Shown: piece by piece, positions 22,001 through 30,555 of the stretch
Layout: each line of letters begins with the position of its first letter
How positions within the stretch are numbered: position 1 is the first letter of the stretch
Assembly: GCA_001643675.2 (NCBI GenBank)
Contig: LSRY02000010.1
Span: 589,501-653,500 of the forward strand
Direction: 5' to 3'
From: Monocercomonoides exilis
Taxonomy: Eukaryota > Preaxostyla > Oxymonadida > Polymastigidae
Length of the DNA stretch: 64,000 nt
Program-made: the position numbers and the translations under genes
The notes under the pieces: model-generated
Told to the model about the DNA's origin: nothing
The model's database searches: none
The model's input: only the letters and a program-made list of their open reading frames with translations

Positions 22001-24479
22001 AGAAAGAGGAAAAAAGAGGCCTAATGATTGATGGCGGTGTGGAAGGAATCGCGTAGGAATAAGCAATTGTGCTTGGGAGGAGATTATCAGAAGGCCCAGA
22101 AAGAAGAGAAGCATCAACAGCAGAGTCAATTGAATGCGTCTGTTGAGAATCAGCAGGAAGGTTATTCAGATCGGAAATGATGGGTGATGAAGATGAATGC
22201 AAAGAAGGGAGAGAAGAAAAGGATTGTAAGGAAGAGGATGAGGAAGACGATGAGGACACTGAAGAAGCTGAAGAAGTACGAGAAAAGAATGGTGAACTTG
22301 GAGCAGAAGGGATGTTTATGGAAGAAGCACATCCAATCGGAGAATTGTGAAGCAATTGAGCGTCGTTCAATTTTTGCTGTGAAAAGCTCTCAATTTTGTT
22401 CTCTCTTTGATTCAGCACAGCATTTTTGAGTTCATCTGGATTATCTGCAGATGCGCTTTGTATTTGTCCTTCATCAGAAATTAGCAGTTTTTCAATGCTT
22501 TTTCTTTTAAACCGATCTGAAGAAGAGTCCAGCTGTGTGGTGGCTGACTTCACAGCTCCAAAAGATGATCGTGCATTTTCAGACAAAATGTGAGAATTTG
22601 AAAGTGACTTCTCTTTCAAGCCATCAGAAGTCAAACTTTGTGAAGATAAAGAAAATGAAGCTCTTTTCACTTTTGTTGGTGTGTGTTGTATTCGTGTGCT
22701 TTCTTCTAAAATGCTTTTCGCTTCCTCATTCGTTTTTTCTTTCGCCTGCTTTTCGATTTCTTTCAGCAAATTTTTCCAGTCATTCAGTGCAGACGCATAA
22801 GCATCGTTTTGTGGGGAGCAATTCCAACTCAACACAGACAAATGCTCATTTGGATCGAGAAGGTAGTCATCGTCTGCACATCTCACAGTTTCTGCCAGCC
22901 CCAAAAATGCAGAAGAGGACAGTGGAGAATTTGACTGTGGATAATCTAATAAAAGTTCGTTGATTCGCAGAGGTGAAGAAAGAGGTCTGTTTTTGTCTGA
23001 AATTGGAAGATCTTTCATTTGAGACATATTTTGAATGCATCCTTGGCTTGCACAACTCTCAATTCCTTTTGCTTGTGAAGGAATCTGCGCATCAGATCGA
23101 TATTGAATCCACTTGTTTGTCAATTCTCTTTCAGAATTCTCTCTATGCAATCGATCATTTTGCACAAATGATTGCGCATTCTTGTTCTGTTGAGCAGCCA
23201 ATCCTTCATTCATTTCGGTGATTGTTCCTCCTTCTCCTTTCGTCAGGCGCTGTTGCATTCCTTTGCCTTCTTTCAAGTACTTTAATTTGTGTAAAGTTTT
23301 TATTTCTTCTTTGTTTGTCAATCCATATCGCTTTTCAGTTTCAATCATCCTCTTCTCTGCCTCTTTTTCTTCTCTCTCTTTTCTCCTCTCCTCTCTTCTT
23401 CTCATCTTTTCTTCCATTCTCTTTTCCATCTTTTTCTTCAGCTCCTCATTTTCCAGTTTCCTGACGGCTTTTGTTTTCAGCAGACTGTCATAAACATAAT
23501 AGAAATATTCAGGTGAAACAATCTTCTCCAACCACGCCTCCTCCAAGCCGATAACACATCCTACGCTTTCTTCGCTGTATAATTCTTCGCCTCGCAAAGC
23601 AAACAGAACAGGAACCTGCTCTTCGCCAATAAGCTCTGCAATCTCACTGAACGCTTCTTTCGCTTGTTCTGAACTGCTTCTCTCTGGAAGCTCCTCAAGG
23701 CTTTGAACAACATCCAAGATAAGCCCAGCGCGCGAAGAGTTCGTATCCATTTGCTCGTGCTCTGATCTACGAATCATTGATACGTCTATTCCACATAGAG
23801 ATTCCATCAAAGACTGCTTTTCGAAAATTAAAAGCCCAGCTGTTGCATATGTTCGAGCTCTCATCAGTGAGAAAAGGGATGAAGGAGAATGATGCTGAAA
23901 AAATATTGAATGATTTGATAAGTTAATAGGAATATCAAAATCGCAAATTTCAAAAATCATCTTTGTATAAATGCCCATTTTCTTTTCACAAACCTGTGTG
24001 TTCAACACTCTGTTGTCAAAAGACGAGAGTTCTTGCCTTGGAAGTTCTTTTCTAATCTCTGCTCGAAAGCAGCCCAAATACGAAACATTTTCTGATGAAA
24101 TTAAGGCAGGAAGTTTAAATATTGGGCAGTCCACAGCACAGTAAATTTGATGATAAATCACAACTTTCAGCTTTCCACCAACATCTTCGTGTTTTGGAAT
24201 GTATCGACTGTACAAAAGCAGAATCAAATAGCAATAAGCGTATATTACAAAACGAATAATGAAGAACACAAAAATAGTTGCAAACCCTCCTTGAGATACA
24301 ATTTCCCAACTCTTTCCCGGATGCTGAATGCTCCATTCCACGAAAATGTGCGACGAATACAAAACATCTAAATATTTTTCTGGCAATCCAATTTCAATGC
24401 CTTCAACAATTTTCTTTGGAAGAGAAAAGTATTGATGTCTTATTATGTTAGAAATATTCTTTGAAGATGTTTGCCCCAT
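13002..24479 (-). CDS. Giant membrane-anchored protein with degenerate EEP (CCR4/nocturnin-like) motifs split by low-complexity inserts
   Basis: A single frame of 3825 residues starts at ATG 24479 and stops at TGA 13002. It begins MGQTSSKN, a good N-myristoylation context (Gly2, Ser6), with a hydrophobic helix at about residues 67-90. Motifs matching the endonuclease/exonuclease/phosphatase fold appear in order. These are LSVLSWN at 547-553, LPDVVCLQGV at 1016-1025, FLVVNALLCDEKQGEEVQFI at about 2715-2734, VIICGDLGIRG at 2838-2848, and HPAISLEF at 3768-3775. They correspond to the family's first strand Asn, the LQE, the NTHL-like strand, the CGDFN and the final DH. The LQE glutamate is Gly (1024), the GDFN Asn is Gly (2845) and the Asp before the final His is missing, so activity is doubtful. 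Between motifs lie Ser-rich, charged and coiled-coil-like stretches of hundreds of residues. It may be a catalytically dead deadenylase or phosphatase relative; the fold call is by motif only. Confidence 0.55.
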   Translation of the reverse strand: MGQTSSKNISNIIRHQYFSLPKKIVEGIEIGLPEKYLDVLYSSHIFVEWSIQHPGKSWEIVSQGGFATIFVFFIIRFVIYAYCYLILLLYSRYIPKHEDVGGKLKVVIYHQIYCAVDCPIFKLPALISSENVSYLGCFRAEIRKELPRQELSSFDNRVLNTQVCEKKMGIYTKMIFEICDFDIPINLSNHSIFFQHHSPSSLFSLMRARTYATAGLLIFEKQSLMESLCGIDVSMIRRSEHEQMDTNSSRAGLILDVVQSLEELPERSSSEQAKEAFSEIAELIGEEQVPVLFALRGEELYSEESVGCVIGLEEAWLEKIVSPEYFYYVYDSLLKTKAVRKLENEELKKKMEKRMEEKMRRREERRKEREEKEAEKRMIETEKRYGLTNKEEIKTLHKLKYLKEGKGMQQRLTKGEGGTITEMNEGLAAQQNKNAQSFVQNDRLHRENSERELTNKWIQYRSDAQIPSQAKGIESCASQGCIQNMSQMKDLPISDKNRPLSSPLRINELLLDYPQSNSPLSSSAFLGLAETVRCADDDYLLDPNEHLSVLSWNCSPQNDAYASALNDWKNLLKEIEKQAKEKTNEEAKSILEESTRIQHTPTKVKRASFSLSSQSLTSDGLKEKSLSNSHILSENARSSFGAVKSATTQLDSSSDRFKRKSIEKLLISDEGQIQSASADNPDELKNAVLNQRENKIESFSQQKLNDAQLLHNSPIGCASSINIPSAPSSPFFSRTSSASSVSSSSSSSSSLQSFSSLPSLHSSSSPIISDLNNLPADSQQTHSIDSAVDASLLSGPSDNLLPSTIAYSYAIPSTPPSIIRPLFSSFSSHSSSSASSPASSESTPKHSSAHLPFGRNLSVPFSQKILPSTNSHSASSLSLLPSTSPSSTAFHSENSTPIRSPEQTSVPMTNTTSPHSISGFRPSSSLSFHTRTASEPDRCSKLSSSLTSSSFSTSSSSSESSIIQSLTSDIASSPSFPSSFTSSFSSSSSFSSSSSSFESSWPLRCAFISSVILLRLPDVVCLQGVPVNGVGRLARALFAEYDGVALTINAPCGSVQKAAEAAEEASRCGCALEWKKKAQTERMKEREQKRKKDIAVAKLKANLMRNEKMDNRKRQKRKAENERESTAIGSLKKYAQMICSKKEAGNFTVKNEESDGIEEFEDKMAEVCAKEARERLIKGIEAEDGEGQKREKWGTGLSNRMRLYAHLDRLLKQMMKDDAKNEGNDNNSETIGCNALATSTQNLKDLNNSSSSLCSSSSKDECYTSLETSSNSFDTFKTPTHNSSIFHSPSSDLKMNQPENEQAADADKNSFHISFNELKSILYTNKNSDETINKQTSSTLSLSTDRISNAAKNNHQSDFSDKLQSNSTGCAISTPPLSTTQSPLSEHNTLQIPSSSLSSTPHNSHKPSPNSPSLRLASLSTPSSPYSSSVSPRLSSSSLSPGPSPHSSPRHSSHTSSSPRFTLTKTPTPPSIRPRALKYSQISKEKTFCSSQRKLLHSSSPLSSASASLLGDNASECKTSPRNTNLSSSSLFRLKMPDQSPQSPLSASYSSSSSSSPSDAKLSSSSKPFFSSFLSRFRKREFQSAPSSSQPSSSSVSSLFPPLQSSSSSTSVSPLSLDAHNSKKKSDNIKSNSSIPFSISSASSPSNMSHEEESQLSSPTMQLQSDFIFELIPPQPVLPADLCFGLISSSSLSSTKTNTSKNASSSTDSFTQNLLHSPSSDECDAKSCSSSSSADYSDLCNCIFFRRSRLKMSTFPVILEMMDSSMTRSSSPASSFSSSSSSSHQDSSFSLNSHSLQKASRSESTYSSSSSPQSQGRLLSNNQNPSRKPLSSASNYPSIHLHSPLPSANNEASSALSQLLRASLATRTPPSAVCAMRSIGLWLDVRKSAIKIKNEPFILPADVAVAAAPLRDKLLKDRERAYSEILGTGKLKKSARRRITELRAEEEEKRIAIWRKRGVAEEKVKEMRRIREEMKEPAKHDPVLTKIVERFYKKAANSKKGNRNEEPSEGNEGVLKLPICELPLPLRCVNEALMFNRPNLITRIDRNECGSEDWRMFEREIMLFRDYFIPYNIGGMKEEVKSAEKGIIAKVIEAKEKAIESKEKIETNVKCVANSKKEQSAELVEKDKENPEELPSNSEQSEWEEYEEEEEIVIEKENEMKKDGKSDDLRNKTKDDHNGIANIQIARDVDVDEQTRKKTTTLIHHPQNPLTFLERSEQQRIDSFCDSPLRPLPLQPSQSNSAFLLRRELTLNQKMHETKLTPSERRLRAHQRREAFEARMQKIDGKMARCGILDEMELEQEINDSDEVNMKIGMLVQMPSQRRPEHCTDISAPTTLTDVACQHYSSAEISEKQTAKASEFINATLQATDNICGEQKEILSEEVKASVLAIENGQDESEKKKIVAMKKKKKKKKKQSRSVFDVTDKAATKESSSNSKEISTKVLVTDSEKTHSGNKSNFSKNAEGKCSVKLEHSDKSKEQVSKKKEIGNCGKEIEEIKKLERIQMEEQERKARFLQNRRDNRLIEAREQIVVAAMTAALASAIKAARDVLSSDADKSHVTLLGAPLALVLKCKCGQINSSSSISSSSHSFSNTHHSKNISHRIYLSSFMNWETKIVDCESELNDALCESTFPSVFDCTNPPPLIISFPHPYLLSFLSQLCIPISFDRPFISPVKESRGMHSFNNVNFQLGPSQLDVLCQSAVQSSEQRHTLKNSQFLVVNALLCDEKQGEEVQFIQMLHLAHGIHQARLELVKEKERMEAAERKIREIEEEKERLRLQWLNQVSAEAFYGKKVSEIPRNVVLTSVMQRSSSISSEQTTNPISPDSMIEKNNSSHSLSPVIICGDLGIRGVGSSVLSFSEKGMESNGHEALKWSSVVQQLCLKESKGKCQCELMDKTRKSSVAKRKPSRKEALEIDNQWLRMVEEGVKDIERRRKSECRNKSETKRTTLRKKRRKKRSKYKHKEQKSDLFQMKNETGTENELIPSLLQWQGIEKSSICSLQRRNSLREKIAVPSLLAVEGNSAQYAAFNFEPNFLLSNLQNFRKQSVLPTYGSCFPFSEAARKIPFDSTRIQAIVYPANHLTNEHLNTRKIRRIHKQQKDASSLSCYPVSLMKRSSSLSPHSLRSKRKRSDFFDRNHSEDLSALLNLSGNESASHQNFPLQFLTSMQKNNSAFIQSHLTNTYYCKSSDNEKLNLWIKSQDSDVKNSFMRLNAPFFSANNNPIQKSIELDSSSSFASWLSFFTCKQPMPSSILPSSQQHIIAPSYAFDGCTPHHLKQIQTNSQNKLISAFNDFPLEKDKKQEENDDTDKALHLSIPLSASMQQFKENPSSERIDDSVNANASINPFCSDSIMTNKKAFENIDEKLRASKFFSTVSDEDSSSNLLPDYFTESKTKDNCQKNVVDVPVLASSFDKWIEFLDLGEEEKTLEKTEKKEEKDESITKEIDDDHLFEISTEKNVDMKNKSSGEEEEEEEEGDEGEECSEDSMLAMETESFEQSMKITYVDHSHHNKSSGEDGLNEKGIESSEKNEEENEFVNELKMELKQESKQNTGNIAKDCLCCINEDDNASDLKYSNKPRNGLIHVEMGLCKKIQKKEIIPNHKFQSSNIHEQISQTSSKEQKKAKVKRLMRIMNEPISLRSLISSDRLQATGRSEPLFFTQKDFKHSRKNLQKSISFQKFEKSSNIRDIHNTHVTLFSNECHLPNEPVVIYKSPIRFVDSWLNVSSFYSQFSSTASPFFSTSTHFFPFESKIPFFESILSTPHLQPLSFSVLHPAISLEFVQLIEAFRRKGMIDLHASSTYSPPQPLFAFPSKPSMYNPVITIFHRFWME

Positions 24480-24749
24480 CTTGTTGCAAAATGTTCCCTT
24501 TCTCTATCTTAAACTCAAAGAAAAAATGTAATGTAATCAATACTTATTTTTCAAAGTACTGATTGAATCCGCTTAAATAAATAAAATATAAAATATTTAA
24601 AAAATTATTATATATTTTTGTGATGATCTTCGAATATTTAAAATCAATTTATGAGTTTTTTTAATGATATTCAATGTTTCATGTTATAATTTCATAAATC
24701 AAGATATTTTCATATTTTTGCCCACAACAATATAACTGGCTTTTTTTTA
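24480..24749. promoter_or_regulatory. Short divergent promoter region
   Basis: Only 270 bp separate the start codons of the giant EEP-like gene (-) and the TM2-domain gene (+), so both promoters must lie here or inside the genes. The DNA is very AT-rich with homopolymer runs. I cannot name a specific TATA or initiator element. Confidence 0.5.
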
Positions 24750-25152
24750 ATGTTTTTATTGTTACTTATTAATGTAATCAACGTAAACTGCTTGGAGAAT
24801 TCTGAAAGCAATTTTTATGAAGCACACAAATTCAAAGAAGAAAAGACCAAAAATGAAAAGCAATATCAGAGTTTTTCATATTCATCAACTCTTCTTCTTT
24901 CCGTTTTTCTCGGATTTGTTGGAGCAGACAGATTTTATCTTGGGCACACTACACTTGGATTTATTAAATTATTTACTCTTGGTGGATTCGGATTTTTTTA
25001 TATTGCAGATATTATTCTGATTGCTTTTCAAGTTTGTTTTCAGTTTTATTGCAAATTTTATCTTTTATTGCTTTGCACATGATCAGGTTGTTCAGCCTGT
25101 TCGAGGATTTTACACATTTCCACCCGTTATTCCAAACTTACTTTTAAAATGA
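24750..25152 (+). CDS. TM2-domain protein (TM2D-like), 2 exons
   Basis: The exons are 24750-25031 and 25087-25152, with a 55-bp intron (donor GTTTGT, acceptor ATCAG), giving 115 residues. A signal peptide (MFLLLLINVINVNC) is followed by a short luminal stretch. Then comes the TM2 domain at about residues 47-95: two membrane helices around the FLGFVGADRFYLGHTTLGF motif, with the DRF turn that defines the family, and GGFGFFYIADIILI as the second helix. The second exon continues AFQ|VVQPVRGFYTFPP, as TM2D proteins do after the second helix. The family sits in endomembranes and the cell surface; its molecular role is poorly defined. The splice model is supported by frame and homology. Confidence 0.85.
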
Positions 25153-25583
25153 ATAAGAGAGCGAATGAGTTGAAGTTTTTTTATAAGATTAATCTTCATC
25201 TTTGTTAGTATTTGCTATCAACCAAATTCAAAAGTGGATCTTCAGCGAACTAAAATTCCATTGGTGCGAACTCGAACAATTTGAAAAGATTGAAGAGAAA
25301 GAAGCAAGCGTCACTTTGAAAAGTTCAATAATGTTTATTGTGAAAATTAAATGAAGCTTTTTTATCTTTTCAAAAACAATCAACAAAATTGCGTTTTTGG
25401 ATCAGTTCAAGTCATATTAAAGAGAAATAAAAAGAAAGAACATTTGTAAAATTGGGATTAAAAGGATTGAAAAGTGAAGTGAATCTTTTTTTCAGATAAA
25501 TAAATACTTTTTCGAATTCTGAAATGAAATTATCGAAAATCATTTGCCATAATGCTCTTCATTTTTTAATTTCAACATCCCCT
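25153..25583. other. Convergent 3' spacer
   Basis: This 431-bp AT-rich stretch lies between the 3' ends of the TM2-domain gene (+) and the nucleostemin-like gene (-). No gene or structured element was recognised. Confidence 0.6.
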
Positions 25584-28500
25584 CTACTCATCGTCTTCAT
25601 CTTCGTCGTCTTCGTCGTCTTCATCGTCGTCGTCTTCATCCTCCTCTTCCTCTTCATCCTCTTCATCAAATTCTTCTAATCCTTCATAGCTTTCATCATC
25701 ATCTTCATCGTCGTCATACTCGTCCATATCTTCATCTAAGTATTCATCCAAATCTTCATCCATATCCTCTCCATCACTCATTGAAAGATCATCTGGCAAA
25801 TTGCGAATTCTTTTCTTTTTCTCTTTTGCAAGAACACTTGGATCAAAACTGACAGATGAAGGAAGATAAGGACCGCTAAGCTTTGCATGTTCTTCAGCAT
25901 TTGAAGTCGAATCCTTCACTGCTGAATTCTCTTTCTGTTCACTTGCCTTCGACACGGCTTCTTCTTCTTCTTCTTCAGGAGGATAGATGCTTGACGATGG
26001 GCTGAATACACATACGACCAGAGAAGGAACAAAAGCTGTTTTTTCCTTTCGCTTCATCAAAGCAGCTCGTACACAGCTGAAAAGAGTCGATTGTACCAAC
26101 AAATTTTCAGAAGCTGAAGATGACGAAGCATTCGAGTTTTGCTCTGACGATTCCCCGTTTCCTTCAGCTTTGTCTGTTGCAGGCTGCATTTGGTTGGTGT
26201 TATTGGTAGAATTGTCTAATTTCTGAATGAGTGGAGGAACCGTATAAAATGGCATCCTTCCGCTTCTCCAGTCTTCCATCACTGCCTTTGCGGCTTTTTT
26301 CAGTAAAATCATCTCAAAGTTATTCAAGCTAGCATCTTTTTCTGCTCTGGCTCTTCTCTTTGCTTCTTTCTTCTTCTTATTCAGATTTTCTTGTCTTTTT
26401 TGTCCCTTTTTGTTGAGTTTAACGTATTCTTCGGAGTCATCTTCCTCAGAATCTTCTTCTTCTTCTTCTTCGCTTTCAATGACTTTGTCAAGTTTTGACT
26501 CATCTTCCACATCCATTTTGATTGAATCATCTTCCTTTTTGGCTGCCTGTTTGCCTTTTACTTGCTGCTTCTTATTCTTCTTTCCTTTGCCCTGTTTCAC
26601 ATCAGCCATCCATTCATTCTCTAGTTGATTGATAAGCTCTTCCTTCTCTTTCCTTCCTCTTCCCTTCTGTTCTCTTGCCTTTCTCAATCTGTTTGACTCC
26701 ATTCGCGAAATACGAGCTTTTTCCTTCGCCTCTTCTCTCTCTTCTCTTCTCTTCTGCAATGCTTCTGTGTATCTCTTCATCAGATTCTCTGGAAGATCCA
26801 GATGTGTCGCAAAGGAATAAATGAACTCCTTCAAGTCGTGGAACTGTGGAAGAGAATATCGCTTGATGAGAGGGAGAAGATTCACATTGGCAGAAACAGG
26901 AGAAGATGGATAAAAATACTCATTGTGTGCTGATGATGAGGAGGAGGATGAAGCATTAGAAGACTTGTCTGTTGGATGCACTTCCACAAGATGTGATGCA
27001 AATTGCGGTGTCTCTGCCACAAGCGCAAGGAAGAAGAGGGCATCTTCCATCGACTTGCTCCGAAGCATTGAACGAATAAAACGCATCATCTTGTCGATTT
27101 CTTTGGTTTCCGGCTTATCTGCTTTGTTTGCCTTTTTATTCTTTTTGTTTTTATTTTCTTCTTTCTTCTTTTCTTCTTTTGATTTTTCTTTTTCTTTTTT
27201 ATCATCTTTTTTATCATCTTTTTCTTTATCTTCCTCTTTCTTCTCATTTGCATCGTTTTCTTCTGTCTCTGCTTTGTTCTCTTGGATGGCATTCTTTAAT
27301 GGATCGTCGTTCTCTTTGATTGTTCCTGTTGCCATCACAACCTCCACATCATCACCAGCAAGAATAACTGGTATCAAAGGCAATGAACCTGAAATTAATA
27401 AAAGAGAGATAAAAAAAAATACAGAAAAGCAAAGTTAGAAGAAGAGGAGGAGGAAAAAAAATAGCATTTTCATAAAAATAAATAAATAAATAGCAAATTT
27501 TTTATAAAAGATTATTTGACATTATCAGAAGTAATCAAAATAATAATAATAATAATAATAATTTTTCAATATCATTTTTTTTTCCTCAATACAAACTTCC
27601 TGCAACTTTAATGACAGTTGATTCAGGAGGCATCAAAACAGTCGGATGCCATCGATTCTTCTTATCCTTTCTGCCACGATGTGCATGGCGCGATTTCTTT
27701 GGAATGAATTCTTCTTCTTCCTCTTCTTCCTCTTCCTCTTCCTCCTCATTTTCTTCATTTTCTTCTTTCTTTTCTTTTCCTTCTTCTTCTTCCTTCTGCT
27801 GATTTTCATTTTGCTGTGCTTCTGAGGGTTTCATCGCTTTCTCATCCATTTGACTGTTTTCTCCTTCTCCTTCTTTCTTTTGCAATTTCTCTTCATTTGT
27901 TGCTTCATTTGGCTTCTGATTATTATTCTCTGTTGCTTCTACTGTTACTGCTGCTGCTGCTGATGATGATGATGCTTCTTTGCTATTTTCAGCATTATCT
28001 TTTTGTTTTGTGGATTTTTCGCATTTTTCAGATTCTGTTTGCGTGTGATTGTCTTTCTCTTTTGTTTTTTCTGTCTTTTTCTTCTCCTTTTTCTGATTGT
28101 CTTCTTTCTTTCCTTCAACATTTGTGCTCTCTTCATCCATTTTCATTTTAGCTTCCTCTTCGTCACTCAAATTTTCTTCTTCAACTCCTTCCTCTTCTTC
28201 TTCCTCCTCTTCCTCTTCCTCTTCCTCGTCATCATCTTCATACTCACTATCATCTTCATCCCCTTCATCCTCAGAATCAAAATCTCCGTTTTCTTTCCTC
28301 ATAATCGTCTCTCTCTTTGACAACACTCTTTGAAGCATGCGCAAAAGTGATTTTTTCCCCGTTCCTTCATATCCCACAACACTCACACGAAGAGATGAGG
28401 CATCTTCGGCTGAGCTTTCGTTTTTGGCTTCTTCTGCTTTCTTTTCAGCTGACATCTGTCGAAGAACATTCATCAAAATGTCGTGGCCTGATTATTAACA

Positions 28501-30017
28501 GAAAAATACATATTGAGAGGGGAAAAAAATGAAATCGGCAAAAAAAGAATAAATACAACAGAAAACAAAGGCATCAATTTTCCTACAAAGGAACTGCATG
28601 TTTAAAAAATATCCTAATTTTTAATAAAAAAAATATGAATCTCAATCAAATGTTCACTCTAACTCTCTCGCTCTTTTTCTTTCTCTCTTTCATCAGCACA
28701 CCAAAGGTCTTCTTCTTGAACAGTTCTTCTCTTTCCATTTGCTCTTTCTCCTGTCTTCTTCGAAGTTGGGCAGCTCCCAAATGTGCTCCGTTTTCGTTGA
28801 ATTCTTCCTCTTGAGTCAGCCATTCCACCAGCAGTTCATCTTTATGGATCAGCTTAATAAGCCTCTTGTACTGCTTTTTCTGTGCTCTGCCAGAAGATCC
28901 TCTTCCGTTTCCTCTTCCTCTTCCCCCTCTTCCTCTTCCTCCTCTTCCTCGCCTTCCCCTTTCATTGCCATTGTCATCACTCTGATTGTGAAGAAGTTTG
29001 CGGTTTTGGGCAAGACGCTTCTTCACAATTTCCAGTTTTTTTGTGCTGGCATTTATCTTTGGATTGACGTTGTGAGCGATACATTGCATAGGCAAAACAA
29101 TAAATGGGAATGTCAATGAATCAAAATATTTCATCCATCCTTCAAGAACCTTTCTTGGAACAAGGTCTAAATTAATTGAAATGACAAGAAAAACATATAA
29201 ACCAATTGAAAATGTTTTTAAAAAAAAATTAAAAGGAACCTTTTACAAACCAATTTTATTTAAAACAATTATTAATTTCTTTTTTTTCAATAACACCTCA
29301 GTTTCAAGTGCTTGACAACGAGTTGCTGATGGATCCCTTGCGTCCACTACTTCAATAACAACATCAGATAATTCGATTAATGAAATGATGTTTGATCCTC
29401 CACTAAAAGAAGGGATTATTGTAACTATTTCAAAAAAATGAAATAATCAACAAAAAGGAATTCAAACTTTTATTAGTTTCAATAAATTTTTCTGGATTGA
29501 TTCTTTTACATTTCTCTAACTTTGTTTCATCGTCAATAACTTGATCAACATGCAGATCTTCATTATCTTCGTTTAAAGGCTTTTCTTTCTGTTGAAGTCT
29601 CATTTGAGCTTTTTCTTCTTCGAGCGCTTTTCTTATTTGTTCTGTTTGATCGAGCAATTGTTCCTTTAAAGGATATGCATGAGGAATTGGTGGTTCTTTT
29701 CGTGGGCCTGAATTTTTGGAAAAACATATAGAATATAAATTTATCGCAGCATGTACATGCCTTGGCGAACAGGTTTAAGTTTTGACATCCTGCGTACTTT
29801 TCTATCGTGCTCCTTAACCATTTTTCTGATGGAGTACTTCCTTCTCAGAGTCTTTCTTTTAGACAAATGCTCTATTCATTATAAAATAAAAATAAAAAAT
29901 CAATCATAATAATAAAACAAAAGAAAAGAACAATAGCAATAGTACAGAAAATAATTTAAAATAAATAGCACGTAAATGTTTATAATTATTCGAAATTTCC
30001 AAACTCTTTCTGACCAT
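25584..30017 (-). CDS. GNL3: Nucleostemin/GNL3-type circularly permuted GTPase, ribosome biogenesis, 7 exons
   Basis: The exons are 30005-30017, 29761-29871, 29468-29707, 29251-29424, 28702-29166, 27597-28487 and 25584-27388, totalling 1232 residues and ending in TAG. The basic N-terminus (MVRKKHLSKRKTLRRKYSIR, then KMVKEHDRKVRR) matches the GNL3/Nug1 nucleolar domain. G motifs are permuted: VVDARDP, then NKID (177-180) come first, followed much later by a P-loop-like GYEGTGKKSL (373-382). The C-terminal family block includes YSLPQFHDLKEFIYSFATHL and AAKAVMEDWRSGRMPFYT. The P-loop Ser/Thr after GK is Lys, and the DxPG motif is not visible (KVAGSSLPLIP in its place), so GTP binding may be weak. 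Acidic inserts, an RGG-rich stretch in exon 5 and an acidic tail enlarge it to about twice the human length. The expected role is 60S subunit assembly in the nucleolus. Confidence 0.85.
27538..27562. repeat. (AAT)n microsatellite in an intron
   Basis: About eight AAT/TAA units lie inside intron 6 of the GNL3-like gene, between its last two exons. Confidence 0.9.
29708..29760 (-). other. GC-AG intron in the GNL3-like gene
   Basis: Exon 2 ends CAAG and the intron begins GCATGT and ends TTCAG. No GT donor in the area gives the right phase. Using the GC donor joins KPVRQ to GPRKEPPIPHAYPLKEQ, which matches the family sequence. The intron is 53 bp long. Confidence 0.7.
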
Positions 30018-30200
30018 CTTGATTTCTTTCCGTTATATGGTACATTTGATCATACGTGATCGAATTGAACAGTTTTTAACAAAAAACAATAACATTTGAA
30101 TATTAAAATATAATAGATGATAAATGATGCAAACTAGATCTTTGCGATAAGGAAATTATTGGCAACCTATGTCGGTCAAAAAAATAAACCAGTGTCGAGT

Positions 30201-30201
<1 letters not shown>

Positions 30202-30254
<53 letters not shown>
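30202..30254 (+). repeat. Homopolymer of 53 T
   Basis: An uninterrupted T run in the divergent spacer. Its true length is uncertain because homopolymers this long are prone to sequencing error. Confidence 0.9.
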
Positions 30255-30256
<2 letters not shown>

Positions 30257-30440
30257 TGAAAGTGATTGTAAATAATTTTTAGTAATAAACAAACTATTAA
30301 ATTATTTGGCATTTTATTTGAATTTTATTAATCATTTTTTATTTATTATTATCAATTTTTTTTTAAAAAAAAATTAATTTATGAATGAAAAATAAAAGTT
30401 TTGTTAACTAAGAAATGATAAATATTTGTTTATGCTTATC

Positions 30441-30555
30441 CAATGAAACCGAATAAAATTCGGCTGAGGGCTAGACTGATTCAATCCTGTTACTCAAATT
30501 TTTCTTAAAAATTGAGTAACATGCAGGACTTGGCTCCAGAATCAGTTTCCCAGGT
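30441..30555 (+). ncRNA. Candidate structured RNA (multi-stem fold), family unknown
   Basis: A nested set of helices can be drawn by eye. GAAAC 30445-30449 pairs with GTTTC 30545-30549. Hairpin CCGAA-TAAAA-TTCGG sits at 30449-30463. ACTGATTC 30475-30482 pairs with GAATCAGT 30539-30546, and TCCTG 30485-30489 with CAGGA 30524-30528. The last is topped by a long hairpin at 30489-30520 with one bulge and a three-base loop. The region is less AT-rich than its surroundings. It does not match any snRNA, tRNA or SRP signature I know. The plus strand is arbitrary, since the complement would fold similarly. Confidence 0.35.
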
